Shown here: positions 46,480 to 58,254 of the stretch, piece after piece
Numbering within the stretch: the stretch's first letter is position 1
How the letters are laid out: each line of letters starts with the position of its first letter
Source of the DNA: Magnolia sinica
Taxonomy: Eukaryota; Streptophyta; Magnoliopsida; Magnoliales; Magnoliaceae
Length of the DNA: 64,000 bases
Assembly: GCF_029962835.1 (NCBI RefSeq)
Contig: NC_080583.1
Span: 71,099,158-71,163,157, forward strand
Direction of reading: 5' to 3'
Made by a program: the position numbers and the translations under genes
Notes under the pieces: generated by a model
Databases searched by the model: none
What the model saw: only the letters and a program-made list of their open reading frames with translations
What the model was told of the DNA's origin: nothing

Positions 46480-48270
46480 TTGTGGATGTGATGAATGAAT
46501 GAATTTTTATAATGGAAGAATATTGAGATGGAAGAATGGTGTAATAGATGAATGTTGTGTTGTGGGTCGCTGATATTCATTTTGGATGACCGATACTCAT
46601 TGTGGATTACTGATACTCATTGTGGATAGTCGATATTCTCACTATGGATCGCCGATAATCACTATGGGTTGTTGATCCCACAAAACAGCCATAACTCTCT
46701 CGTTACATGTCTAATTAGGGTGATCTTTTGCTCGTTGGAAAGATATTTTGATAAAATTTCAAATATATTTGAAATCATTTCATTTGGACACTATTCAATA
46801 GCCCAAAAGTGGTCCCAAAACTCATCATGGCTTTGGGTAGCTAATTTCACGAAAACGGTCATAACTCCCTTGTAACATGTCTAGTTGGGATGATCTTATA
46901 CTTTTTGGAAAGATAATTTGATGAAAATTTTAATGGCTTTAGAATCATCTCATTTAGTCATCATTTGATAGCATAAAAGTGGAGACCAAAGTTCAATATG
47001 CTTCGATTAATGCCATGATGAACTTTGGGCTCACTTTTGGAATATCAAATGATATCCAAATAAGATGATTCTGAAGCCATTTAAAAGTTTATCAAATTAT
47101 CTTTTCAATGAGTAAAAGAGCACCTTAATCAGACATGTAAATAGGGAATTATGGTCGTTTTCATAAATATCGATAATCCACAATAAGTATTGAGGATCCA
47201 CCATACAACATTTATCTACTGCACCATTCTTCCATTTTAACATTCATCAATTACACAATTCTTCCAATAAAACATTCTTCCATTATAAAAATTCATCTAT
47301 TATAATATTTACCCATTACAATAATCATCAATTCCAATATTCATCACATTCATCCATTACAACATTCTTCCATTACATTATTCTTCCACATCCTCTTTTC
47401 TTTTACAAACTCTCACATTCATATAAAAAAAATAATTATAAAGGGAACCACCATACCCTCATCCCTTTCACAAATTACGACCATTGATACCCACCAACAA
47501 AAACAAACACAACACAAAAAAAGATCCTACATTTGACCGTTATAACTTCTATGTCAGAGAGTATGGTCAGAGAACTTAAAAAAAAAAAACATCATTTTCA
47601 TTCCAGTGAGTGTACTGAGCTTCATTGGAGCTTTGACAGTCGCCGGAGATTGACATAGCTTCGACTCTTGGTGTGGTCTACTTTCGTAAAGAAAAAACAA
47701 AGAAGAAAAGAAGAAAAATTCCAAATGACCTTCATGTAGTAGAACCCCCATTAGAACCTATCTGAGATCTTATTTAGAGCCTACTGGCTTGCTGTAAAGC
47801 AAATCTAACCCATCCACATGATATGAATTTTAATTTCGTGTCATCAGACAAAAGTTTGAGGGCAGAAATCATCATAGATGGACTACACTGTAGGAATAGT
47901 ACATAATTAACAGAGAGCATTAATATTATTTTTAGCCATAGAGAGCTTCTCTTGAAAAACAAAAAAATATCATTATATACTCTACGACTGTCTGATTAAA
48001 ATAAACAAATCAGATTGCCTAATGAGTAGGCCTATCATGATTTAGCAGGACCCACAATTCCCTTTTCGAAAAGTCCTTTCATCTTTCAAGGCAAAGCTAC
48101 TACCATAAGAAAAGGACAAATGGACATTTTTGTCATGGAAAAAAAAAAAAAAAAAAAAAAACAAAAAATACCCTCCGCCCAAAAAGCTTTGTTTTGTTAA
48201 ATGGAGGCTAAAGTTTTGATTCCATTATATATTAAAGCCATTGTACTAAAAAACTTCCTAAAATGATATG
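46480..48270 (-). mobile_element. Dispersed repeat arm B (inverted copy of arm A)
   Basis: The reverse complement follows arm A from its left end (48265, 'ttttagtacaatgg') through the position where X1 is inserted in arm A (about 47690) and on to the short-period repeats near 46490. It is uninterrupted and so records the pre-insertion state of arm A. It carries the same internal foldback (46680-46900 against 47020-47160). No coding region. Confidence 0.75.
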
Positions 48271-48539
48271 GCAAGAATATGTGAGCATTTCTCTTCAACT
48301 AATTGAATATTTAACTAAATTTATTTTCATATTGACCCTTCATAAAATGTTGTTTTGTGAGCCGTTGATTAAAAGTCTTCAATCTTCAAGCATTGACAAT
48401 TTTCAAACTAAACACCATCAGAAAACATCCTACCAGATCAACGGTTTGCATCACTGAACAGAACCCGCATCTATCAGATATTTCTTCGAGGTATCTTATT
48501 GAAAGTACGTGCGGACAGATTGTAGCAAACCTTCTATAG
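48271..48539. other. Short non-coding stretch
   Basis: Nothing recognised. Confidence 0.4.
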
Positions 48540-49010
48540 CCGGGAGCTAATCAGGTGTTACCGGGTAAGACGTTAGTGGCGTTTCCCTGACCGTCCATTA
48601 GTTTTTACAGACTATTCCAGGGAATACTCACAAAAAAAATGAAGCATAAATCTCATGTGGGCCACACAAAAGAAAACAGTGGTTATTGAACATGCACCGT
48701 TAAAAACAACCTAAGGCCCACTGCAACGTTTATTTGCCATCCAATCTGTTGATATGGTCAGGGAACTGGACGAAGGAAAAATAAAAAATAAAAAATCAAA
48801 TATCAGCTTATCCAAAACTTTTGTGGCCCTGAGGAGTTTTTATTGTAATTTAATTCGTACCGGCGTGGTCCACTTGAGATTTAGATCTGCCTGGCTTTTT
48901 TCTTATCATTCCCTAAGATGATAGGAAGAAATTGATGAACCGTGTAGATATATGACACGTACATCTAGGTGGCCCAACGTTCACGTAAACGCCTACTATC
49001 GTTTTACTTG
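48540..49010. mobile_element. Relative of the Mutator-like MITE
   Basis: Internal blocks match 12681-13210 in order: 'gggaatactcac', 'gtttatttgccatccaatctg', 'ccaaaacttttgtggc', 'gtggtccacttgag'. Inverted-repeat traces 'tagtggcgttt' and 'aaacgcctacta' lie near the two ends. No target duplication was identified, so borders are approximate. Confidence 0.5.
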
Positions 49011-49084
49011 CAGCTAATCCGCGCTCTCTCTGGTCAAACTGAAATTGGGTGCTTTTCATTTTTTTATTTTACTAATTGGAGTGC

Positions 49085-49515
49085 TTTTCATAAAAGAACA
49101 TTTGATACTCTGCAAAGTGGGTTAGATGATATGCACGCACTTATTAATTACTTATAAAATTTTAAGTTGCATATAAGTAATTAAATTAAACTGTCCCAAT
49201 TATGGGTACCTGTTTAGGAGGTGTATGATGAGTGCAAAACCTACTTTTATATGATTATCTGAATACCGGATTGGCACATTTATTGGACGGTTAAAATTAG
49301 AAAATATCTAACAGTCCCATTTATTCAAACAAGTGCCCATGAATCATAGAAAGTAATTGTTCAAAAAATATGATTTTAGGGTCGTGACTTGGCACCAATG
49401 TGATCCACAACTTAGTCGGTTTAATTTTAGCTAATATATGCAACAGTGATGAATTTAGAAGTGCCTGCGTATCGAGCGTAGTGCTTTTCTAGAGCATCAA
49501 ATAACTCCCCCTGTA
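49085..49515. mobile_element. MITE copy 1 upstream of the 14-3-3 gene
   Basis: The left end ATTTGATACTCTGCAAAG and the right end GAGCATCAAATAACTCC are inverted, with subterminal 'atgcacgcactta' against 'agtgcctgcgtatcgagcg'. It is the same family as the next element. Confidence 0.6.
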
Positions 49516-49524
49516 AAAGAGAAA

Positions 49525-49877
49525 TTGATACTCCGGCAGAGTGTGAGGGTTGATACGCAGACGCTTAGAAACTGCGTACGGTAATTCAAATCCAACTGTC
49601 CAAATAGTTTCCAGTTTTAGAGGCATCATCAAGCATCTGACTATTGGATTGGTAGGCATTTATTGGACGGTTAAGAGATGAAATATATCCAACGGTCATA
49701 GTTCAACAAAAAAGCTTCCATGAATCAGATGTTAAGATGATTCAATCAATCTGATTGGGATCGTTATTTATTGGCTGTAATTTGATATAATGTATTCCAG
49801 GCTAACAAGTTCTGAGTGCCTGCGTATTAAGCGTAATAATACACTGCCGGAATATCAAATAACTCCAGAAATGATCG
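49525..49877. mobile_element. MITE copy 2 in the 14-3-3 promoter region
   Basis: The left AATTGATACTCCGGCAGAGT and right CCGGAATATCAAATAACTCC are inverted repeats of about 45 bp ending in 'acgcagacgcttagaa/ttctgagtgcctgcgt'. The right end lies about 155 bp upstream of the TATA box at 50031. There is no coding capacity. Confidence 0.7.
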
Positions 49878-50030
49878 TATAAACAGCCATGAAAAAGAAA
49901 TGTACGGCTAGGATGAGGCCACTTAAAGATCGAACAAGACTCCAGCAGTTATCATTCAAACGGCGAATCCAGCTATCACATTTCTAGTCTTCCTTCCCCA
50001 ACTTGCTCGAATCCTAACCACCCGATTTCC

Positions 50031-50038
50031 TATATAAA
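50031..50038 (+). promoter_or_regulatory. TATA box of the 14-3-3 gene
   Basis: TATATAAA 134 bases upstream of the start codon, with a CT-rich 5' leader (50075-50160) of the kind common in constitutive plant genes. Transcription would begin near 50062-50070. Confidence 0.75.
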
Positions 50039-50164
50039 CACATTTTCTTTCGTCTTTTCAGGATCGTTTACCATTTCTCTCTTTCTCTCTCTTTGCATTT
50101 TGTCCTTCATTTTCTTCTTCTCTGTAGAGAATCTCTATCTCTCAAAGGGATTCCGAGTCTTGCA

Positions 50165-50237
50165 ATGTCGACGGAGAAGGAGAGAGAGAACCATGTCTAC
50201 ATGGCGAAGCTTGCCGAGCAAGCCGAGCGGTATGATG
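50165..50237 (+). CDS. 14-3-3 exon 1
   Basis: 73 nt; 24 codons plus one base, phase-1 end joined to exon 2 to make Glu25. The donor is GTGAGG. Confidence 0.92.
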
Positions 50238-53104
50238 GTGAGGCTCTCAGATCTGCATTTCCCTTTCTCTCTGCACTGTTTTCTTCTTCGGTATTGTGAT
50301 CTTGGGATGTTTTTGCCCTAATCTTGGCTCAGATCGGGCTTTGTACGCCGTGGATTTCCTTTGATATGGTATTCGAGCTCGGTTCTTGATTTTTCTTGGA
50401 TTTTTTGTTATCTATTTTTGCCCTAGATCGGGGTTTGTTAATCTCTTATATCGTTTTTATATTCCTAATGCTATTTCACTTTTCTTTCATTCGGTGCCTT
50501 TTTCTGCTTTTTTTTTTTGTCCTACATTTTGCATTTTGGTCCTAGATTTTCTTTAGGGCTCGTTTGGTACCATGGATTTGAGGGGGTTTGAGGGGATTTC
50601 AATTCCCATGATATGTTTGGCACCATAAAGTAACTGGGGGTTTGAGTGGATTTAAAATCTCCTGGTATGTTTGGCACCATAAAATAACTGGGGGTTTCAA
50701 ATCCAGGCGGTTTCAAATACCCTCAAATAGGGGGTTTGAAATCCAAGGTGAAAGCTTGGATTACATCTAAAATCCTTCCAAGAGTGGCATGTGTGTCACT
50801 AGACTATTAATCTATTGGGCACATGGCCCACTAATGATATCCCAAAACAATTTGATTATCAATTGCATCACTATAATTATTTAATACAATGATCCACGCC
50901 ATCCAAACATTGTCCATGTAAATCAATGGTTAAAAAATCATTGGTTAGTCACTCTGATGTGGTTTTGTGCTTGTGGCCCATCTAAGACTTGGAATTTCAT
51001 CATTTTCGGGCAAAGTATATATTTCAATGGGCTTGTTGCAACCATTGTGTCAAACATTGCATACGTACACTAATTAGAAATTAAAGTTGATTTAGTAATT
51101 AATTTTGAACCCCCGTAAATATACTATGCATAGCTACTTTTGGATTAATTCTGAATCCAGGGTGCCAAACACAATAGGAGTATTTCAATCCAGGGGGTTT
51201 CAAATCCATGGGGTTCCAAATCCAGGGGTCCCAAATCCACGCCCCCAAAAAGGCCCTTCGATTAGGTCTTTGATGCTTCTTTTTTCTTAAAACGACATTT
51301 TTTTCCTAATCCCACCCTAGATCGGGTCATATCGGGCTTCAATGCCTAGATAGCGTTATTTTCGGAAGTTTTCTGGCCACATGCGGGTGGAGCCCTGCGT
51401 ATTCACATGTCATACATGTGCTGATCCAAGCTTTCCATCTGGTTGGACACATGTGTAGGTCTTTGGCTTCGAAATCAGGTTGTTTCACTCCCTGAGGTGG
51501 GGCCACTAATGGCAAATCAAACGGGTGGATGAAGTTGTTTTCGCTGTTGGTCTTTTACCCGGTGGTGCAACTTTGGAGTGAGCGGGCTTACTTTTGGCCT
51601 GAAGATCTAAATAGTGTGGCCCGCCTGATGCAAAGCTATGATCATGCCATGTTGGCATGTATGCTTGCATGTGCATATGCAGGGCTACGGACGTGCTGAG
51701 GGCTTAGAAAATGTCAATTATTCATTATACGCTGGTTTCTTCTCATTTGCGGATTGATCTGGAGTATTTTCTGTGATTTTGTCCTAGATCTTGTTTTTTA
51801 TTCTTTGATTTGCCGTTTAATTCTTATAAAAACTGCAGTTATTCCTAAAACTGTCTCTGCAGTCTTCTTGCTCCATAATTTTTCTACAGTCTACACAGTT
51901 TGGTCCTCTTCTTTTTCCTTTTCTGTTTGAGATTGAGTGGGTCTTCCTGTGTTCAATTGTGAACCTTAAGGATGGTGGCGGAGTGGGCCCTTCAAGCCTT
52001 GATGTAAGATATTATGGAGGAGGTTGCTTGCACCCGCTTTTATGTGGGGCACACAGAAAGAAAGAAGAATATTTGAAAATAAATCCTCAGCTCAAGTCAT
52101 TTCTAGAGTGGAATGGTCTTTCATATCTGATGAAGCTTTAGAGGTTCAGTGGAATCTGATTGTATTTGCCATTAGAGGATTATTGACAATTTTTTGGAAT
52201 CTGCCCATTTTTGCTTGTCCGTGTGTTGCTCCATCGCACCCTCCTGGGTTGCTGGAAGCTCAATGTTGACAAGAGTTCGATGGGTAATCCAGGCCCTCCA
52301 TTATTGGGGTGTGCTAAAAGATGAGTAAGATTCCATCCAGTTTAGTCTCTGGGCTGTTGGGTTTTTGCTCATGCTATCAAGTTAGGGATGAAGGCTTTTG
52401 TTATTCAGTACTGAGCCTCTAATGGTGAAAGGGACTTGGGCTTTCTTTCTTGGAACTTTTTCTTCTTCAATATTTTAAGTCTGTGTTCTGCTACATAGGT
52501 AGTGGTTATGATCAGATTGCTAGAGATCAACAGTATTCTTTGATGGATTTCTATATCTTCTTCCCGGTGGACTTCTTAAATAAATTCTTTTGTTTATCAA
52601 CCAAAAAGGAACTTCCCCTGCATTTTTAGTCGTAAATGTATTCTAGGTTGGATTGTTGATGCATTTGAATCAATAATTTTCCTAAATTTCATGATATTTC
52701 TTCATTCTTTCCCCGATCTTGTTTTATTTTTATTTTTTAAATCTTTGATTATGTCATCTTTCATATACCATTTTTTAATATACTTTTCTTCCTTCTTCTT
52801 GCTCTTCTTTAGCATCTTTGGCCCAGTTTTCCCTGGTGAGGTTTTTGATGGGTATAGTCTTCAGTTTTTCCTAGACATGTTTCCAGTAGTTTTCTTTTTA
52901 ATTTTGTGATTTCTGCCTTTTCCCCTAATTCAGACTTTGTTCGGGTTTTTGATGCTTTGCTAGTATCAAGTTTTTGTGACCTTTCCCTAGTTTGGTCCTA
53001 GATTATTACATTTTTTTACCACACATATTCCCGGACATTCCTTTCGTTGCTTTCATTGCTCAAATTTGTGAATCTTTTGGCATTGTTCAGTCTGTAACTA
53101 AAAT

Positions 53105-53146
<42 letters not shown>

Positions 53147-53534
53147 TCAATGTGTTTTTAATTAATATGCAATTCTTCATCAACCATAAGAAGACACTTC
53201 TTGATTTTGTAATGGTTGATGATCCAGAAATGGTGGAAAGCATGAAGAAAGTAGCAAAACTTGATTTGGAACTGACAGTGGAGGAGAGAAATCTCCTATC
53301 TGTCGGTTACAAAAATGTTATTGGTGCTCGACGTGCATCGTGGCGCATCATGTCGTCGATTGAGCAGAAGGAAGAGTCAAAGGGGAATGAGCAAAATGTG
53401 AAACTAATCAAGGGTTATCGGCAAAAGGTAGAAGAAGAGCTCTCTAAGATTTGCAATGACATTTTGACCATCATAGACGAGCATCTGATCCCTTCTTCCA
53501 GCTCTGGAGAATCAACCGTTTTTTACTACAAGAT
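50165..53534 (+). CDS. 14-3-3 (GF14) protein, first two exons
   Basis: Exon 1 (50165-50237) encodes [20 protein letters not shown] plus ERYD and one base, then a GTGAGG donor. Exon 2 starts at 53228 after CCAG and ends at 53534 before GTAAGT, adding residues 25-126. It carries [40 protein letters not shown] and [20 protein letters not shown]. 14-3-3 proteins form dimers that clamp phosphoserine/threonine peptides. Dimer helices and two of the phosphate-binding basic residues (Lys in YKNV, Arg in GARRA) are here. The Arg-Tyr pair and the C-terminal helices should be in later exons. The ATG was chosen because the protein matches the family from its first residues and an upstream TATA box and leader fit. 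Both exons are intact; the sequence resembles the non-epsilon group. No further exon was found to 64000, so the gene is partial here. Confidence 0.92.
50556..51256. mobile_element. MITE in 14-3-3 intron 1 (GGGC...TTTGG ends)
   Basis: The left end GGGCTCGTTTGG and the right end CCAAAAAGGCCC are imperfect inverted repeats. They are followed inward by 'catggatttgag' against 'caaatccatg'. Terminal GGGC...TTTGG and a 3-bp target would fit PIF/Harbinger-type MITEs; the flanks are TTA and TTC. A short 'gggtttcaaatcca' motif is repeated inside near both ends. 701 bp, non-coding. Confidence 0.6.
51257..52199. other. Middle of 14-3-3 intron 1
   Basis: No exon or recognisable element; T-rich, as expected of a plant intron. 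Confidence 0.5.
52200..52606 (+). mobile_element. LINE 3' remnant with RNase H start, in intron 1
   Basis: A plus-strand reading near 52249-52320 gives [20 protein letters not shown], the first block of the plant LINE RNase H domain (LNVDGSSLGNPGP type). The Gly after the catalytic Asp is changed to Lys. The following sequence is out of frame and ends near 'ttcttaaataaattcttttg', like an L1 3' end. A heavily decayed fragment. Confidence 0.6.
53108..53144. repeat. (AG)n microsatellite near the exon 2 acceptor
   Basis: A 37-base AG run ending about 84 bases before the exon 2 splice acceptor of the 14-3-3 gene. Likely length-variable. Confidence 0.9.
53228..53534 (+). CDS. 14-3-3 exon 2
   Basis: 307 nt; starts with AA completing Glu25 and ends with AT of a Met codon before GTAAGT. 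It has an open frame throughout with family-typical residues and no frameshift. Confidence 0.92.
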
Positions 53535-54699
53535 GTAAGTTGTGTTACTTTAAAACATCGTTGCATTGTTTTTGCATGTCTCATTTTTATTTTATTAAAG
53601 AAGATTAAAGCCGGAACAGATACCTAATACAAAGGGTCTCACCTTAGAACACCATCTTTAATACATCAGCTTTGTAGTTTGTTGTTTCACTTTTATTGGG
53701 AGAAACTCCTTTGCTTCCCTGTGCTGATTAGTGGGGAAATCATGATATGCTTCTAAGATTTAAGTAAGCTGTTCTTTAGGCTAAATTTCTCTAGATAAAA
53801 ACCTGGGTTGCCTTTCTTTGTTGGTAAACTTCTGTCAACTTGACCATGGCTTCTTTTGGTTGGAGTGAGTCATGTTGAGTTTGACAAGCTTTCTTTGATG
53901 ACTATAGGGGACACTGTTTATATTGGTTTGTTCACTATACATGTACTATTTAATTGTGATATGCTGTTATTGTGACTTTCAAGATCATCATCGTCATCCT
54001 GGCCTTGCCCCACTAAATTCAAGATCAACTTGCTAGGTTATCTAGTTTGACTTAATCGAGTCAACGAAAGAGCCATGATTTGGTCATGTCACTAAAAGCT
54101 TTCTAGAGGAAAAAAAAAGATAAATCAGAAATGGAAAAAGAAGATATAATGAACAAAAGACAATATTGGTGTTCTGGTCCATTGGTTACCATGGACTCAA
54201 ATAAATTGAGAGTGTGCACTTTGAGTGAGTTGCACCAAATCCTTTTTTTAAAAAAAACTGATGGGATTGAAAGAATGTTAGGCTTCCTTCGGAATTGCAC
54301 AATGGAGGCTGAGGTTTGTTCCACTTCTTGTTTGCCTAGTCCAAAGAATCACTCTTTCGCTTGATGCACTTTTTAGGGAGACTATTGATTTGGCAAATAA
54401 TTCTCTGGAAACGGATGGAGTCTCAAGTAGGCCACTAAACTTTGGCCAATCTTTGCTTCTTCCTTGAAATTTCATACTCCATTTGTTCTAATGAAGTTTA
54501 CCTTATCTGTAAAAAGGGGGTAAGAAAAATTAGTAGACAAGAATCAGTTAGAGCTAACTTCACTTTAGGTTAGGAAAGCTAACATGGAGAAGAAAATGAT
54601 GGAGTTGTTTTTATTTTTATTTTTAGTTAAAACTATGATGGGAATTTTAAAGTGATTTGTTTTCCTTTTCTTTATTTTTTTAGTTTGTTATACGGATGC
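53535..54699. other. Start of 14-3-3 intron 2
   Basis: Begins with a strong GTAAGT donor. T-rich, no exon recognised. Short ORFs near 54131-54475 show no known motif. Confidence 0.5.
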
Positions 54700-55335
54700 A
54701 TGTGGAAGGGAGACACCCCTTTGGTAGAGTCATTCAATTTGGAGTTGTCTCCGTCTCCCTTCCCAAATGAGAAGGTTTATTGATTGTTATGTGTTAATGG
54801 GGAGAGCCAATGTGTACAAATGCCAAGCTTTGAAGGAATCTTAATAATTACAAGTTTTGTGCATGTTGGAACTATATGGCCAAATTGAACAACAAGGTCT
54901 CTATTGTTACCAAGTTGAGGATATGAAAGTTTGGAAATGGACTCCAAATGGGAATTCCTTTGCCATATCTTTCTCTAGCTGATATTTACCTTAAAGGAAT
55001 TTTGATTGTTGTGTCTTGAAATCTGGAAGGCCTTGTATCCCATCAAGAGTATATACCTCTGGTATGCCACGACCACCAAAATTCAAGAACCTTAAGCGAT
55101 GAAACAAAGCTATCCTCGGTAACTGCGTCCTTTGCAATATCTTAATTGCAACGTTATTAGCTCTATTTGGGGTAATTTCTTCGACTTATTTGGAGCAGCA
55201 AGCACCCTAAATGGGTTCCTTAAGGAGCCTTGTCGTGCATTGTCTAGCCCATTTTGTGCATGGAGGAGGCTGCTACGAAAGATGGTCCCTTTGCAGAAGG
55301 AACTAATCCCACTTGTTTGATCTTTGGTTTGGATG
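54700..55335 (+). mobile_element. LINE ORF2 C-terminal remnant (zinc-finger RVT region)
   Basis: Plus-strand pieces include a 'VWKWTPNGNSF'-like segment near 54930, 'GNCVLCN' near 55120 and ISSIWGNFFDLFGAASTLNG at about 55147-55210. This order is that of the zf-RVT region downstream of the reverse transcriptase in plant L1 elements. Several frame changes and stops. The insertion borders are not resolved. Confidence 0.6.
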
Positions 55336-55971
55336 GCCCATTGGATCGATGGCTTTGATCATTAGATGGAGCCAAATGGATAGAGATATGGGCCTAATCT
55401 CCCATTCTTTGTTTCTCTCATTCTTGGAAGGAATTGCTTGCAAATGCTTTTTTTTTTTTTTTTTTCTGAGGATCCTTTCTTCATCCATAGGAATGGAAGA
55501 GGGATTAGGAGATATGGTTGATAGGGATTAGGATAAAATCTCATCTCCTATCTCCTTTAATCCCTTTATCTCAGTTGAATTCGAGTGGGGATAACAAGAT
55601 AGGGGATAAATAGGGTATTAAAAGAGGCAAACTATGTGGGGCCATTCACTATTGGTCGCCTACACATCCAACCTATATCCCTCTCAACCGCATTGTAAGA
55701 TGAGATGAGTTATACCTCACATATGATGACTCTGGATTGTAGACCTGATGTATACAATATACCTAATATTGTATGTTTTAGGATAAAATCTCATCTCCTA
55801 TCTCCTTTAATCCCTTTACCTCAGTTGAATTCAAGTGGGGATAACAAGATAGGGGATATACAAATAGGGTATTAAAAGAGGCGGCAAACTATGTGGCCAT
55901 TCACTATTGGTTGCCTACACATCCAACATATATTCCACTCAACCATGTTGTAAGATGAGATGAGTTATACC

Positions 55972-57665
55972 CATGGTATGCCAAATCGGTTACGTATCGG
56001 CCGATACGTAACGGTAACGGTGCGAACCGTTACCCGTTTCGGGGCCGAAACGGCCGATTCGATCTGTTACGGGCGTAACGGGCCCGAAACGGTAACTTTT
56101 TTTTTTTTTTTAGCTCTGTTTTTGCTGTTTTTTTGAAACCTCTTGCTTCCAAACTGTTTCTAACTCCCTCTACTACTAATTTCGACCAACCTTAGCTAGG
56201 TATTTAATAGAAAAACACATTATATTATAGATTTTTTTGAATCAAAGCTCGGTGGGCCATTTTTCAAAAATTCGTCAAAAATAGGTATTTATACTTTTTT
56301 TAATATATTTTGCTGTTTTAATCATGTCATATGATGTGTTAATCATAGTAGAACATGTTAATGTGCATTTTACAGATTTGGGGTGCCATTTAATAATTTT
56401 TTAATATTTTTTTCTATTTACGCATGAATTTTGGCCCCTTTTTTTAAAATTCGAAAAATCAGTTTTTAATGGTTGTTTTGCTGTTTTAATCATGCCATTT
56501 GATGTATTAATCATAGTAGAACATGTTAATGTGCATTTTACAGATTTGGGGTGCCATTTTATATTTTTTTAATATTTTTTTCTATTTACGCATTTATTTT
56601 GGCCCTTTTTTTGAAAATTCGAAAAACCATTTTTAAATGATTCTTTTGCTGTTTTAATGATGTCATATGATGTGTTAATCATAGTAGAACATGTTAATGT
56701 GCATTTTACAGATTTGGGGTTCCATTTTATATATTTTTATATTTTTTTCTATTTACGCATTTATTTTGGCCCTTTTTTGAAAATTCGAAAAATCATTTTT
56801 AATGATTCTTTTGCTGTTTTAATGATGCCATGTGATGTGTTAATCATAGTAGAACATGTTAATATGCATTTTACAGATTTGGGGTGCCATTTTATATATT
56901 TTTATATTTTTTTCTATTTACGCATTTATTTCGGCCCTTTTTTTGAAAATTCGAAAAATCATTTTTTAATGATTCTTTTGCTGTTTTAATGATGCCATAT
57001 GATGTGTTAATCATAGTAGAACATGTTAATGTGCATTTTACATATTTGGGGTGCCATTTTATATTTATATTTATATTTTTTTCTATTTACGCATTTATTT
57101 CGGCCCTTTTTTTGAAAATTCGAAAAATCATTTTTTAATGATTCTTTTGCTGTTTTAATGATGCCATATGATGTGTTAATCATAGTAGAACATGTTAATG
57201 TGCATTTTACATATTTGGGGTGCCATTTTATATTTTTTTTCTATTTACGCATGAATTTTGGCCCTCAAAAATAATTGCAAACACCTAAATGTAAGATATT
57301 TTCATATTACATTCATTCTAATATATCTATCATTGATAGTAGATAGTTAGAAAATTAAATATATGAATTTTGTAGTCAAATTCAGGTTATCTGGTTCATA
57401 AATTCATCAGACAGTCCGATACAACTTCTCACTAAAGAGTGGACCGTTACACCACCATAAACATGTTCCAATTTATAAATGAATGCATATTTGGAATGCT
57501 TAGAATATTCCGGATTTAATCCATATTTTTTCATATTTTTTTGGCAAAAAAAATTTTTTGCTCCGTTACGGGCCGTTACGTCCCCGTATCACCGTTACGC
57601 CCCCGTATCCGTATCGGTTTTGGAGGTCACCGTTACGCCAACCGATACCGATACGGGACACCTTG
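55972..57665. mobile_element. Non-autonomous hAT-like transposon H2
   Basis: A perfect 8-bp duplication GTTATACC (55964-55971 and 57666-57673) flanks it. The ends are inverted: CATGGTATGCC on the left and CAAGGTGTCCC on the right strand. Subterminal 'ccgatacg/cgtaacgg' motifs are dense in the first 120 and last 110 bp. No transposase. The interior is a minisatellite. Confidence 0.85.
56311..57270. repeat. Six tandem copies of a unit of about 168 bp inside H2
   Basis: Copies begin at GCTGTTTTAAT near 56311, 56480, 56650, 56813, 56978 and 57150. Each contains 'gatgtgttaatcatagtagaacatgttaatgtgcattttaca'-type sequence and 'tttctatttacgcatttat'. Units 2-6 are highly alike. The ORF at 56657-56989 arises from the repeat and is not a gene. 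Confidence 0.9.
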
Positions 57666-58254
57666 GTTATACCTCACATATGATGACTTTGGATTGTAGA
57701 CCTGATGCATACAATATACCTAATATTGTATGTTTTACAACGTGGATTTGTTGCCTCGTGGGTGGACCTATTTACCTACCAAATGCTTTGATTCAATTAT
57801 TGCATTGTGTGAGCCGTCCGTTCTATAGGTGACTCCACGTCCTTAGCTATCTTCTTCTTATGTATAGGATGGGACTGAGCAGTGCTACTTTATTGTATGA
57901 CAACGAGGGCCCCGAATGGATTGGATTGGACTTTGTTATGCTAAGAAAGCAACTTAGTTGATTTTAAATCTGCTAGGAGTATCGATTTTTTGGTTGGGTG
58001 TTTTATGCAAGCGATGTTTTTTGGAAAAAAAAGTGTATGTATTATACTAACACTTTATAAAGGAATTAAAATGATTTGTGTGAAAAATAAGGTTTTCTAT
58101 ATAAACTTGATAGGCTGGAGTGCATATGTTGGCCAATTACACTAGATCGGGAGTCATCAACATTCATTGGGTAGGGAATCACGGTCTGGTGGGCCTTTCG
58201 ATGGTGAATGACAAATATTCCTTGTCCAATGGGCAAGCCAAGCCAAGCCAAGCT

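Noticed and set aside
54391-54440. 'gggagactattgatttggc' considered as the start of 14-3-3 exon 3
   Set aside because: Translation gives RETIDLANNSLETDG, not the conserved KGDYYRYLAEF block, and no good acceptor and donor pair frames it.
56657-56989. 110-codon hydrophobic ORF that could look like a membrane protein
   Set aside because: It spans two units of the 168-bp repeat inside a hAT element; the reading is a by-product of the period.
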